Below are positions 23,901-35,800 of a stretch of 60,000 nucleotides of DNA, piece after piece. The DNA comes from Owenia fusiformis (lineage: Eukaryota > Annelida > Polychaeta > Sabellida > Oweniidae). The stretch covers positions 7,509,730 through 7,569,729 of the forward strand of contig CAIIXF020000007.1 of assembly GCA_903813345.2 (NCBI GenBank). The letters are read 5' to 3'. The notes under the pieces were generated by a model that ran no database searches, was not told the DNA's origin, and worked only from the letters and a program-made list of their open reading frames with translations. Numbering within the stretch: the stretch's first letter is position 1; each line of letters starts with the position of its first letter. The translations under genes were made by a program, and so were the position numbers.

Positions 23901-25160
23901 TAAAGAATGCTTAAATCTAGTAATGATGTAATTCATTGCAAGAAATGATCAAGTATAAGGCAAACTTTGAGAAACTTGTCAATCACAAAACCTGCCATTA
24001 ACTTTATACATGAGAAAGTTTCCTGAAAATGACCAAGTCCTACTTTTTGTCAAATTTTATAGAGTAAACACCAAAAACTGTACTTCCAAGAGCTTTGAAA
24101 TCTTCAGAGGACATAAGTTGCATATACAGCCACTACTACAAGTTATTTGAAAGTTCTACTTCAACAAAGTGTCTAGTATTTACAGAAAATTTGACTTTTT
24201 GACGTCAAAATCAGCAATTTCTTGGAAACCGGACAAACTTGGGAAATGGCGATGATAGGTCAAATAGCCATTATGGATATGCATAAAATGAATGTGGATA
24301 TGACTCAATCAGAATAGCAGTTTTAATTTGTGCGGCCAATGTTGACGGACGGATGGACCAATGGACGGACGGACTGACCAATGGACGGACAGACGGACCA
24401 ACGGACGGACGCCTGGTCAATCCCATAGGCTCACTTTGTGAGCCAAAATTACAAGATAATTGTAAAATTCAAAAGCAAGATGACTGAAATAATATCAGTG
24501 TGATGTGTAATATACAATACCATTAATCCAATTTTTTGAGCAAATGATAAATGAACTTTGCTAAATGTAAAATTACATAATAATTCTTATGAGACATCAG
24601 TTCTTTAAAAATAATGTCAGAACTGCCTTCAAGATTTAATTTATACATAAACAACTCTTGTCCCTGAATTTTCAATTAATTTATGAAATATCTAGTTTGT
24701 TCTATTCATAAACATAATACGCATTGTTGAGTATTACTTATCAGGCTAAAGAAGTATCTATTGCATCCCATATGACAATGTGTAGGTAATGAATTAAACA
24801 CTGCGACTTCTGTATAGTATGGGACAATCATAAGTACACGGTATAGTAAAATCTGTAAGGTTTACTATGAATTTTTCTTAACTGATACGCTCCTAGGGTG
24901 TGAGATTCCTGGAAAATCACTAAAATTAATTCTCCAAATTGTGAACTTGAATATGAAGACTCAATATCTTTACAATGAAAAACAATTAAAAAAGCATTTA
25001 CTTTAAGTTTTTATTTTAGAAATGGGGTAATAACTTGGAAAAGGTTAAGAATTGTGATGACTGCAAGGCGTATGGATTAAGAGCAACCTATGTTACTGGC
25101 ATACAAAGGACTGGAGTCTTCAAACCATTCACTGATTGTCTCAAAAAATATAAATGCTGA
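17925..25160 (+). CDS. Secreted cysteine-rich peptide, copy D, two exons across a 7 kb intron
   Basis: Exon 1 is 17925-18020: ATG twelve bases after an acceptor AG, signal peptide MSLKVCILLLVVVAIGIVNA, then DDNDVVIAELNK and a donor GTATAG. Exon 2 is 25020-25160: after TTTTATTTTAG it opens KWGNNLEKVKNCDDCKAYG and ends CLKKYKC then TGA. Both borders are phase 0 and the join gives 78 residues co-linear with copies A and B (EAKWGVDN...NCDDCK). The 7.0 kb intron is almost all repeats. Pairing of the exons is inferred from phase and homology. A and B have no intron at this place. Confidence 0.55.
18420..18785. repeat. GACCTT/AAGGTCA dispersed repeat with a hairpin start
   Basis: Starts near TAGGACCACGGTCCTG (stem GGACC/GGTCC) and includes GACCTTCCGAAGGTCACTGA with several AGGTCA words. 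It matches the 14395 repeat. It lies at the start of the copy D intron. Confidence 0.6.
18786..18895 (+). repeat. Tandem pair of a 54-bp unit with a GACTCCAGATT hairpin
   Basis: Two copies of TTATTAGACTCCAGATTGAA plus AATCTGGAGTCTATTG... Each forms an 11-bp stem. The same CTGGAGTCT word recurs at the ends of the three large units downstream. Confidence 0.85.
18900..20310. repeat. Large repeat unit 1 (AGGTCA-rich, hairpin-ended)
   Basis: A diverged first unit of the family. It has many TAGGTCAAA words, CGACTTCCGGTTCCGAAGTT modules repeated internally, a CCTAT/CCTTC pentanucleotide tract at about 20027-20185, and an end with CTGGAGTC, a stem AAATTGAAC/GTTCAATTT and CTAG at 20307-20310 followed by T. 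There are no credible genes; minus-strand frames here are repeat shadows. Confidence 0.8.
20311..22070. repeat. Large repeat unit 2, 1760 bp
   Basis: Co-linear with unit 3 at high identity. It starts TTATTATTCTTTCTTTC, includes CTCAGCAACTAGAGGAGC, repeated CTTCCGGTTCGGAAGTTATG modules, a CTACTTACTCAG dodecamer array (about 21823-22015), and the same hairpin plus CTAG end (22067-22070). Confidence 0.85.
22071..23824. repeat. Large repeat unit 3, 1754 bp
   Basis: Second near-identical copy in tandem, with its own CTACTTACTCAG array (about 23577-23765), the same hairpin and CTAG at 23821-23824. A stem, a short spacer, CTAG and a 3' T resemble Helitron 3' ends, and head-to-tail insertion is typical of Helitrons. 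No Rep/helicase is present, so this is an inference. Confidence 0.8.
23837..24445. repeat. Hairpin-ended dispersed repeat with (GGAC)n tract
   Basis: Starts TTTTTTGACGTCAAATATCT, ends with a degenerate GGACGGAC array (about 24349-24411), CATAGGCTCACTTTGTGAGC and C (stem GGCTCAC/GTGAGCC), then AAAA. The architecture is like the 50984-52285 family, but the sequence is different. Confidence 0.65.
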
Positions 25161-26434
25161 AAAATATTACCATGTAGTATAGGAGATAGCTGAAATAAAT
25201 ATTTTCAAGAATTAGTAGAAAGATATGAAACGAATTGATCAGGTGTTTCAGCCTATGGAGAGGAGGAAAATTTTCAGAATGCTAACACATAAGAAACATA
25301 ATAAATAATATTGTATGCTGTCATACTCTGTACATGTATTTCAAATATATATGTTTAATTTTACTCTCTCATATCAAAAATGATATTAATGAGACAAGTG
25401 ATATCCTATTGAACATTCATATACAGCTGTTAAAAACATACCTAGCATATACGTATTGACATCTTCAAAGCTGATTAATGCAAAAGAGAAAATTGGATGT
25501 TAACTTTATAATCCATGATGATTACTCATTTCAAAAATTTGTTATCAATTTCTGAATTACCTTTCAAAACAAAACACACTGTATCTTTGTATTGACATTC
25601 CTATAAATGACTGGAGAATTAAATCAAATAAAATGTTAGTAATTGGTTTATTTATATTCATTAATATCACCAAAGTGAACAACAAATATAACAAGGCACT
25701 GACATGAAAAATATCACCACCTGCCATTTGTTACAAACTCCAACTGCCAATTACAAAACACCAACTGCTAAATGCCACAAACATCTCTGCTTTACCATTA
25801 GGTGATTATTGAATTATTGAAAAAGGCTTAGCGCCGAAGTTTTAAACTGTTTAAACATTTTATGTGTATGAAGACCTCTCATATATTAACTTGAGAGACT
25901 TCATATATAAATGATAATGATGAAATTATTGTTTATTCTTTCTACTACTGAAGGGAACCTACTTATCGCAACTGCAAGGTAAGATTTATATCTAAATTTT
26001 CAACTTTGAAGTGTTCTGCTTGAAATGTCATCACAGTTTGTGATGTCATTATTAACCATGAACTTATTGATTAAATCTTGATATATCAATCATAACAAAT
26101 TAGGAAAAAAAAGAATATGGCACCATATTAAGTGTAGGTAAAAATGGCATATCAAAGTTTAAAACACATTATATCTTTACTTTTTATGTTTGATTAAAAC
26201 TTCATTGCATGATAAGACTGAACAAACAATAATTTGGCATTCCGTAAAACTCCAAAATTCTCAGCAGTCCAGACCAATGAAACCAAGATAATGACTTTAA
26301 AGCTTTCAGCAAATTTTTGCAATAACTGCTACAACATGAACATTTGAAGTTGAAATCTTGAACATTTTTGGGTGAAGATGACCAATGCATACTATTATAC
26401 ATTACATATGTTCAATATGTAGGATACTATTGCA
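25161..26434. other. Downstream region of copy D and spacer
   Basis: The first 130 bp align with the sequence after copy C (AGAAAGATATGAAAC, TTTTCAGAATGC) and include AATAAA. The rest is AT-rich with a partial GTCACC-family copy at 25715-25800 and no gene. Confidence 0.5.
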
Positions 26435-27365
26435 AACGGACAAGATGTGTGCTTCTATGTTTGTGTTGTTGGTTGTTCAATGAGTACTATTGTATTACAG
26501 ATGTATAATATGTGCTATTATTTTACAGATGAACAAGATGTGTGCTTCTATGTTTGTGTTGTTGGTTGTACAATGTGTACTATTGTATTACAGATATATA
26601 ATATGTGCTATTATTTTACAGATGAACAAGATGTGTGCTTCTATGTTTGTGTTGTTGGTTGTACAATGTGTACTATTGTATTACAGATGTATAATATGTG
26701 CTATTCTTTTACAGATGAACAAGATGTATGCTTCTATGTATGTGTTGTTGGTTGTACAATGTGTACTATTGTATTACAGATGTATAATATGTGCTATTCT
26801 TTTCCAGATGAACAAGATGTGTGCTCCTATGTTTGTGTTGTTGGTTGTACAATGTGTACTATTGTATTACAGATGTACAATATGTGCTATTCTTTTCCAG
26901 ATGAACAAGATGTGTGCTTCTATGTTTGTGTTGTTGGTTGTACAATGTGTACTATTGTATTACAGATGTATAATATGTGCTATTCTTTTCCAGATGAACA
27001 AGATGTGTGCTTCTATGTTTGTGTTGTTGGTTGTACAATGTGTATTATTGTATTACAGATGTATAATATCTGCTATTCTTTTCCAGATGAACAAGATGTG
27101 TGCTTCTATGTTTGTGTTGTTGGTTGTACAATGTGTATTATTGTATTACAGATGTATGATATGTGCTATTCTTTTCCAGATGAACAAGATGTGTGCTCCT
27201 ATGTTTGTGTTGTTGGTTGTACAATGTGTACTATTGTATTACAGATGTATGATATGTGCTATTCTTTTCCAGATGAACAAGATGTGTGCTTCTATGTTTG
27301 TGTTGTTGGTTGTACAATCTGTACTATTGTATAACAGATGTAAAATATGTGCTATAAGAGATACT
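26435..27365 (+). repeat. 93-bp minisatellite upstream of copy B
   Basis: Nine full units with ATG at 26529, 26622, 26715, 26808, 26901, 26994, 27087, 27180 and 27273, plus a partial first unit near 26440. The unit is the same as in the array of copy A, with own variants (TTTTCCAG, CTCCTATG). It is open in two forward frames. It is not contiguous with the coding exon of copy B: the array ends in TAA with AATAAA at about 27370, and 505 bp of ordinary sequence follow before the real start. Confidence 0.93.
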
Positions 27366-27879
27366 AGAAAATAAACCTTGTTCGATGTTCTTTCATTCTA
27401 CCAAGTAATTAGTCAATTCCAAATGGTTGCTATTTTATGGCTATTTTACAAAGCATTCTCAAAATGCTTGTCTCGTCTCTATAGGCAAACCTGAACACAT
27501 CAAGTGAAGTTGTTCTAAATACACGCTCACAGATATCTTGTGAAATGGATCTCACCTTCCTTCTAAACTCTTGCTTAAACTTAAAAGGTAGACATTATCT
27601 TTAAAATACCCCAAAAGATAAAAGTTGGGGGTTTATATCGGGTGAATTTGTATGTTTCGCCATTTGGAGCAAATTTTGTAAAATGGCCATAAAATTGAGA
27701 CCATTAAGAATAGACCTTCAAAGACCTTCATAGACCTTCAAAGAATGAAAGATCATTGGACAAGGTTTAAGAGTATCAAATATGACTTCAGTATATCCCG
27801 TGCTGGTTGACTGACTTATGAACATCTGTTCAGGTTATCTTTTTTGGCTCACCCTGTATAATTGTGTTTTTTATTACAG

Positions 27880-28155
27880 ATGAACAAGATTTGTGCTTCT
27901 ACGTTTATGGTACTGGTTGTATCATACTTGGTTTCTGCTGAATCCATCAATTCGGATTCTATAGAGTTAAATGCTGCAGAATCTAGTGAAGAGATTGAGA
28001 ATGATTTCGAAGCTAAATGGGGAGTGGATAATGAGAATGTGAAAAACTGTGATGACTGCAAAGAGTATGGATGGGATACAACATATCTTAATGCAGAATA
28101 TCGTGAAGAAAAACATAAGTTCTATGCAGAAGAATGCTTTAAAAAGTTTTGTTAG
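27880..28155 (+). CDS. Small secreted cysteine-rich peptide, copy B
   Basis: The 91-residue frame starts at an ATG preceded by TTTTTTATTACAG. The signal peptide is MNKICASTFMVLVVSYLVSA, then a linker with AAESSEEIENDFEAKWGVDN and the four-cysteine tail (NCDDCKEYG ... EECFKKFC). It is clearly paralogous to copy A along its whole length. B has about nine extra residues after the signal peptide (ESINSDSIE) and lacks the SSKQE tail. A poly(A) signal AATAAATCTATC follows about 15 nt after the stop, as in copy A. The matching 93-bp array lies 0.5 kb upstream. Function unknown. Confidence 0.75.
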   Translation: MNKICASTFMVLVVSYLVSAESINSDSIELNAAESSEEIENDFEAKWGVDNENVKNCDDCKEYGWDTTYLNAEYREEKHKFYAEECFKKFC

Positions 28156-28159
28156 CAAG

Positions 28160-29114
28160 CCAAAGATGAATAAATCTATCAGTTAACTTACTAATGTATT
28201 TTTACTTGTCTTTACTTCACTTCAATTTGGCTTTCAAATATCCCCAGGGAAAAATAGCAATTATTTAAATGTAACAGTTTGTCTAGCAGTCATTGTAATG
28301 GTGGGACCTGGTTTGAGCACATCCTCTACTTATTCCCATATCCAACCTTCCTTACCACCATGCCCAAGTTGGACTTAAATTACAACCAAACTTAAAACTA
28401 TCTAACTTTTTACCTGATTTTGAATTTAAGAGCAGTGAGAAGTGACTTCTGAAAAATATGCAAAATTGGGCCTCATTGAAATTTCTATATTTTGACAAAA
28501 AAACTCTATTATCATACTTCACTAAAATGTTTTCAATCAAAAATCTCATAAAGCCGTGTTGCAGTGAAAGAAACATAGTGATCAAGCTATGTGGTATTTA
28601 AGATCACATGGTAACACCAAAGAATACAAATACTGGGATTCTGGCTATTTATTCTGCTTCATATTTGATGTAGGGTTATAACTGAAATGCTGGTAATAAA
28701 ACTATGCAAATTCTGATGACGTCATCACTACAAATTTAACCAATGAGAAGCTACTAAATAAAGGCACCAATTTCAAACTCCTTTTCATTGCCTTTGGTAA
28801 TATTCAGTTCATAAATTCAATTATGGTATAATTTTTATAAATATGTCGTAGACTTAACAACATCAATGAACTGCAGCGAATCTTCAGTTAGGGTAAACAC
28901 TTTGAGTACTTACTAAGGGTGCGATAAATAATTGTGGGATTGCATTATTGACGTAACAAGGGTCTCAATTAATTGTGTTGACTCCAGTGTCTATAATATT
29001 GACTTAAAAAGGCCTGTTTTAAGTTGCTAACGAAAACATAATTACAACCAATTGGCTTGTACTATGTAGAATGCTTTATAATCTTGACACAGTTAACATG
29101 TTCAAGGCGCTTAC
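28160..29114. other. No gene seen between copy B and TRRAP e36
   Basis: I looked for the next TRRAP exon on the minus strand (the conserved motif with E-D-M-W-A-G-L-W) and found none. There is a full TGACGTCA at 28717-28724 beside an ATTTAACCAATGAGAAG stretch. Confidence 0.55.
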
Positions 29115-32100
29115 CTGTTGAGGGGACTGAACTGGCTCAAACTCATATTCACTCCCTGGTTTTGGCTTGCTCAGCGTTCCTAATCCATTCTCAATAGCAC
29201 TTTGCTCAAGCATGAGGCAAGCCCTGTGCCATAAGTTGTGGGTACGTCCAAGGTACTGAAATACAATATCATAGAGCATAAGGGAGAAGCTCAATAAGTT
29301 GCGGGTACGTCCAAGGTACTGAAATACAATATCATATAGCTTAAGGGAGAAGCTCAATAAGTTGTGGGTACGTTCAAGGTACTAAAATACAATATCATAT
29401 AGCTTAAGGGAGAAGCTCAATAAGTTGTGGGTATGTTCAAGGTACTGAAATACAATATCATATAGCTTAAGGGAGAAGCTCAATAAGTTGTGGGTACGTT
29501 CAAGGTACTGAAATACAATATCATAGAGAATAAGGGAGAAGCTAAATAAGTTGTGGGTACATTCAAGGTTCTGAAATACAAGATTATAGAGCATAAGGGA
29601 GAAGCTCAATAAGTTGTGGGTACGTCCAATGTTCTGAAATACAATATCATAGAGCATAAGGGAGAAGCTCAATAAGTTGTGGGTACGTCCAAGGTACTGA
29701 AATACAATATCATAGAGCATAAGGGAGAAGCTCAATAAGTTGTGGGTACGTCCAATGTTCTGAAATACAATATCATAGAGAATAAGGGAGAAGCTAAATA
29801 AGTTGTGGGTACATTCAAGGTTCTGAAATACAAGATTATAGAGCATAAGGGAGAAGTCCAATAAGTTGTGGGTACGTCCAAGGTACTGAAATACAATATC
29901 ATGGAGCATAAGGGAGAAGCTCAATAAGTTGTGGAGAAAATCTGATGAGCGGTTTTCCTGAAATGGCGATGACAAAAAAGCGGGACGATCACAATCATGA
30001 CGACTATATCCCAACGATGGTGATAAAAACAGCAACTCCACAGAGTAGGAGATCCCACCTTAATTATAAAACATATTTTTATCAAATTATTCGTGATGAA
30101 TGCAAAATGTCGAACTCCGAATGCCAACCACTGAATGCCAATCACCAACCACCAAACACAATCTACAAAAATTTGGAGACTGTAATAATATGTCACCATT
30201 TGTGGTGGTGACATAACAACAGTGAAATGCTATTTAAAGTCTTAAAGCCTAGAAAGCCGCAAAAAATCTGGGGATTAATAAGAGAAACTTTTGTAAATAT
30301 AATAATATAATTCGTAAATCAATTGTTGCAACTTTAGGAATTCTGAAGTTTAAAAGATGATCCATTGATTCACACAAAGTTTTGTATACCTTGAGAACTG
30401 GTGGACGTATGGGTATGGGTGGATGACACAATGCTATGCCTTCAACGAATGTATGTGCTGAGCTTGGGTGGCAGTCCTTCTGTATAGCATGGCTCCCACT
30501 ACATAGGAATGGTACCAATTCACCTGCCAAACCCTACAAATAAAACATTACATGTACTTAAATTTCAGTAATGCCTCAGTCACATTTGATCAATGGCAAC
30601 TAAATGGCTGCTATAGTTTACCAAAATCGAGTGAAATATGGAGAATAAAATATAGGGATAAGCAGTACGATTTAGATTTTCTATGTCGGAATTTGTGAAG
30701 CTATGGCCCCTTAAAACACATATTACATGCAGAATGTATTGACAGTGGATTAGTCTCTCTTTCATGAGAGTTTCGCTTCATTTCGTACAAGTGAAATGAT
30801 TTCTGATTCCTAACCCTTTAAATAATATAGAGATTATCCATTATATGCGTAGACTAGAGAAAAATGTAATAAATAAATAAAAGTTTTTTTATCCTTTAAC
30901 AAAATTGAGATTCCTGTTGTGGTTAAGATACATTATTTCTGCCTGTTTAGATTACATAAACAAAGACCTGTTTCTTCTTTAAAATACATTTTTTACAAAC
31001 TTGCTTTGTGTGCCTCGTACACATAAAGGTAATGGATAAAATCTGAATGAATAAATGATTACATGTGGTCAATGCAGTATGTTTTCCTGTTGGCATCATC
31101 ACCATGAATCTGGTTGAAAAATGCCAACAAATTAAAGGTTGTATGCAAAGTTTGAAAATAGTATATGATAAACTTTTGAATTCAGGTGACTGTATTTAGA
31201 TGTCTTTAGACATTTATAGAACTTTTCTAGCTATACACTGAACGAAAAAACATTGTCTTGTCCCAGGATTTAATTTACATTTATTTGAGGCGTTCTTGCA
31301 AAATTATGCGTAATGTTTGAATGAAAAGGGTAATTGTGATTGATTAAGTACACTTTTTTGTTCTACTTGCCATCAGTTTCTGATGTTAGCTTTTAGCACA
31401 ACTCGAGTTATTGAGAAATAAAACTCTTAAGTGGGGAATGTTGCAAAAATCTTGAGAAAAATATTGGTCAGTTAGAAAAAAATATTGGCCAGTTTCAAAA
31501 AATATTGGGCAGTTTTTTAAAAAAGCCAGATATGACCAAATTACCAGCAGCTTAGAACCAATCAGATTTCAGTATCTAGACAAGGTGCATAATAAAAGAC
31601 AATACCTGCTGCTGTTTCTCAGTGAAGATCTGCCAGATACGTGGGAAGAGGTGCACCCATATACTGTTGGAGAGAGGAACAGAACTGTGGCAGATCTGAG
31701 AAAGTGCTGACAGGAAGGAGATAGTCTGGAATAACAAATTGATAATTATTAAAGAGGCAGTAAAGAATTGACATACCACATACCAATGTGTCCCTTACAA
31801 TCAGAAACAAATATAGGAAAAAACATATAAGAGACATCCGATCATACATGAAGTACAGGTAATTTATTTTCTTCGGATATTCATCACACATTTCCAATCA
31901 GATCGATGTAACACTTCCTCGGCATGCAACACAATGTCTCTTTGACAACCAGATTGTGATAAAAATTTTGATTGGGTAAAGAGTTAAATAGTTTTTTAAA
32001 AACTTTTTTCAAAAAACTTAAAAATTATTTGAAATAGATTACAAGAAAAAACTGTGAAATCAAAGTTCTTCTTGTAAAAAATGCAACAATTATTCAAATA

Positions 32101-32881
32101 TGTCATAAAATAGAACAAAATTTTAGTCTTTAATGGTTAAATATATGTGAATCTCCTAAAAAACAAAGCCTCCATTGAATTAGAATTTTACCTTGACATC
32201 TCTGCACTGTTCCAAGAACTTTGCCTGTCTTTGAATGAGAAGTTGAAGTCCTTGTTTGTTATCTACTTGATCCTTCTTGACCACCACTTCCTTGCTAAGG
32301 CTGGTAGCATCTGATGACTCCTCAGACAACTCAATGTCGATCTCATCCTAAAATGGGTCAAAGCTACCTCAATTTTTGTGATTAAAATTAAAAGGTCAAG
32401 GATAAATTCAAGAAATGGATAACTGGATTATTTTCATGACATTTGTCGGTAAATCTTTTATTGAAATTGCAATCTAATCAGTCATAGTAAAATAATTTTT
32501 TCTTGAGATGATGACTTGAGGTATTGAGTTTTAAGAAGTATTTAACGAACATGTAAATCAATTATGGAGTATAAACAGAGCAACCAGTCACCACCAGAAG
32601 TGACCAAATATTTCAGTTGGATATATTGCAGGAAACAAAGAGACAATAAATTAAATTTTCAAAAATAGATGTCTCTTGAAATACAATCCAAATGTCACCT
32701 CTTCTTTCTGCTGTTCAATTGTCTCCACATCCATTGGTTCCTCCTTAAGATTGGCCACCATGGCAAAAGCAGCACGGTCATGACTGTCAGCGAGACTCAC
32801 TACAGATTTACATGATGGCAGCAAACATAGGGAGGATGCACTCTGAATGGAACAACCAGTAACAGCACAGCCAAGCAATAA
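29115..32881 (-). CDS. TRRAP: TRRAP exons e32-e36
   Basis: e32 32699-32881 (SLADSHDRAAFAMVANLKEE), e33 32192-32347 (acidic DEIDIELSEESSDA), e34 31606-31725 (IWVHLFPRIWQIFTEKQQQ), e35 30390-30533 (AGELVPFLCSGSHAIQKDCH, PPIPIRPPVLK), e36 29115-29255 (YLGRTHNLWHRACLMLEQ ... SPQQ, donor at 29113-29114). All are in phase 0 at both ends. An 11.1 kb intron separates e31 and e32. The acceptor of e36 is tandemly copied upstream (29256-29935). No later TRRAP exon could be found to the left. Confidence 0.93.
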
Positions 32882-35800
32882 CTGAAAGTTAAGAAACAAA
32901 AATCAAGAAAAATGTCATTAATTCAAGTTTGATTGCCAATAAGTGATTTTTAAATGGCATTATAAGTAGGTCACACCAGGTAATACTGCGGTGACATTTG
33001 CTCAGCTTTTCAGTACTGGCACCTGACCGATCATTATTTGTTAAAAATTGCATTCAGTTTTGAACAAAATACTCATCGGCCGGGAGCCCATGTTGAGCAA
33101 ATGTGACCACAGCATAATTATTGAATAGTTTGAGTGATATCCTCAGCAGATTTACTCTAAATGATAACCTTCAACATACTTATGAAACCAATGTAACAAC
33201 GGTGTGATACTCATAGGCTATATCCATGCCCAGACAATACAAGGGAAATAGCCAGGACCTAAAATTTGGTGAAGCAAAAATGAGTAGGCGATGCAAATGT
33301 AAATAGGTGAGGCAAATGTAGTAGGTGGATGAATAGGTGAGGCAAATTATGACCAAAGGAGAACAATTACCAGTTGCCTCATGAATACAATGAGGTTATT
33401 CAAAATATGATCCAGATGAAACAGTGACATTGTATAGCAATCAACACTTCCTAATCGGTGATAAATGAAATATACAGTATTCTAATTTCTAAAAGGGCCT
33501 GGATTTTGCCCATGCTGTATTTATACCAATCAGTGAAACCTGTTAAGTGGAACACCACTGTTAGTGGAACACTTTTCGGATTCCCAAGACAAACTAACTT
33601 AATGTTAAATTAACATCTTTAAGTGGAACACCTCCCAATTGTAACATTTATTTAGAAGTAACAAATGTGTTCCACAAATACCTGAGTCACATTTGTTCCT
33701 ATTCATCGATATAACTTTGAACAAAATACTCAATTGGTCGGTTGGTGGCTGATGAATCAGAGTGAATGTGACTCCGGCATAAGACAGGTTATACTGTATT
33801 ATATGAATTAGTTAATCATGCTTAATTTACCATTTCAATTGTCACAATCTAATTGAGGTATTCCAGGTATTAAAGTACAATTACTGTTATGATGAAGTCA
33901 ATTAGACTTTTAGATTACGAAACTCACATTTTCTCATGACAATAAGCTGCAAGGACAGAAATAGCATCAATGTGGAACATTTGTGCTGAGAAACAACAGA
34001 CAATGATGTCTGTACTGTCACTTTTCTGAATAAACTCTTCAAAGTGATTAAATCAATGAAAAATGTTTAATGTATTTTAAAGTTGCTAGTGTAATTAGTT
34101 AAGTAGCTAGGTCTATTTGTAGCATGTACTGAATTGCATTTAAGCCCTGACTTATGTATCAATTAAAGGGTTTGAGCTCTTAGTAGCCATGTGATAAATG
34201 CAAATACATTTGGAGAGCATCGAAACCAGATACAATAATGTCTAAAACTAACTCTATATCAATGATCTTCATTTTTATTAGCTTTGATTATAATCCAAAT
34301 GACAGCCTCCAGGGCACATAACAGTAGAAAAATATAATTGTTATATTTTATTTAAAATGTGTCCCGCACATTTAGCAATTTACAATTCTAAACAGAATGT
34401 TTTATTAAACTATTACATGTGTGGTATAAGTAGTTATCTACAGCAAATTTGGTACTGTCAGTTACATTTTGGATTTTTACTTCAAATATCCAAACAATTT
34501 CCATTATGTAAATTATGCTACCCATTAAGACATAATTACAACACAAAGTATCTTATGATTGTTTCAAGCTTCAATTAAAGTAGTTTGGATTAATTGGAAC
34601 AGCAACTGTAAAGTTTCCTACATTCGTTTCTCAAACTTTTGCTCTTAGAGAAAGAGATGACTGGCATGATGTTATACGTGAGTAGCGTAACGTGGAAGTA
34701 TATGAAATCAATTGTCACATTTGAACGGGAATGTTGCCAAGCTTTTATACTGAAGAGAACAACATGTAGGAAAAATATCCAGAGTATAATAAAGTTGTGC
34801 TTGATCATTGCTTTGTATTCTCTCATGAGAGCACGGTGGGCATCGCTTTGGATTCTGCTTTTAGATTTCGTTAGTTCAGTTCTATTACGGACAGTGTATT
34901 TCCTCGCACTGTTAGAGGACAGTGGCCGAAATGGTAGCTGCATTTTATTTATTTCTGTTTCGACTGAAAAAATGTGAGATATGTCACATCGAGGCAAAAT
35001 ATCTCCATGAGATACATGAGTTGGCTGTATATCAATTTTAGTGTTCTTCTTATATAGAACAATAATCATCCGTATATAGATAGCTCCCATTACCACTGAG
35101 CTGCAACATATAAGTGGCCATCGTACCATCAGGAACCCATGAGTGACAATGCCATCTATAGTCGTAAGGAACAACAAACATACCCATGGTAAAATCGACA
35201 TAATAACCACAACCTTTAATGGAATCTGTTTGTATGGGTGCGAGAGTCTCCAAAGTCTAATTGCTCCTATTGTCGAGAGTAGCACGATACTCATGCATGT
35301 AATGCTGGTTTTCTCCATTAGGTGTCTCTGCTCTAATTGTACATAGAAGGGGCTCATTATCATCGCTTTTACTGTACCAATCATATGAATAACAGCCAGG
35401 TGAATATGAAAGTAATTATCACGTGTGTGAAGCGTCTTCACTTTATACATGAAGTACAACCAATGTATGTTGTAGCAGAGACAAATACAGCAAATCCCTA
35501 AAATGTAAATAAAGCCATAGTATCTCACAGTATCTCCCATATGTATAACAGTTCCATTGGCCCCAGAAATGTTCAAATTTACCATAGAGTGATTCATTAT
35601 CCTTCTTCCCTATACTTTATCGTATTATTTGATGCAATAGATGATATCCAGGTGACTGTCAACCGTTGGTGCCTATTGCGCTAATGATATCTCATGTTGC
35701 GATGCGTGAATATTTATAATGCAGAGGCTTTCAATGAATGAATGAAAATCTTGTCTATTATACTGCACATAATAAAAGTCAATGAAGCTGTGTTACTTTG

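Noticed and set aside
26447-27374. Two 294-295-codon frames in the second 93-bp array as real genes
   Set aside because: They consist wholly of repeat units, with no mature domain. I annotate the array instead.
1-29000. Further TRRAP exons, tRNA genes, LTR retrotransposons
   Set aside because: I read both strands for the conserved C-terminal TRRAP motifs, for A/B-box tRNA patterns and for paired long terminal repeats with a polyprotein. None was convincing.
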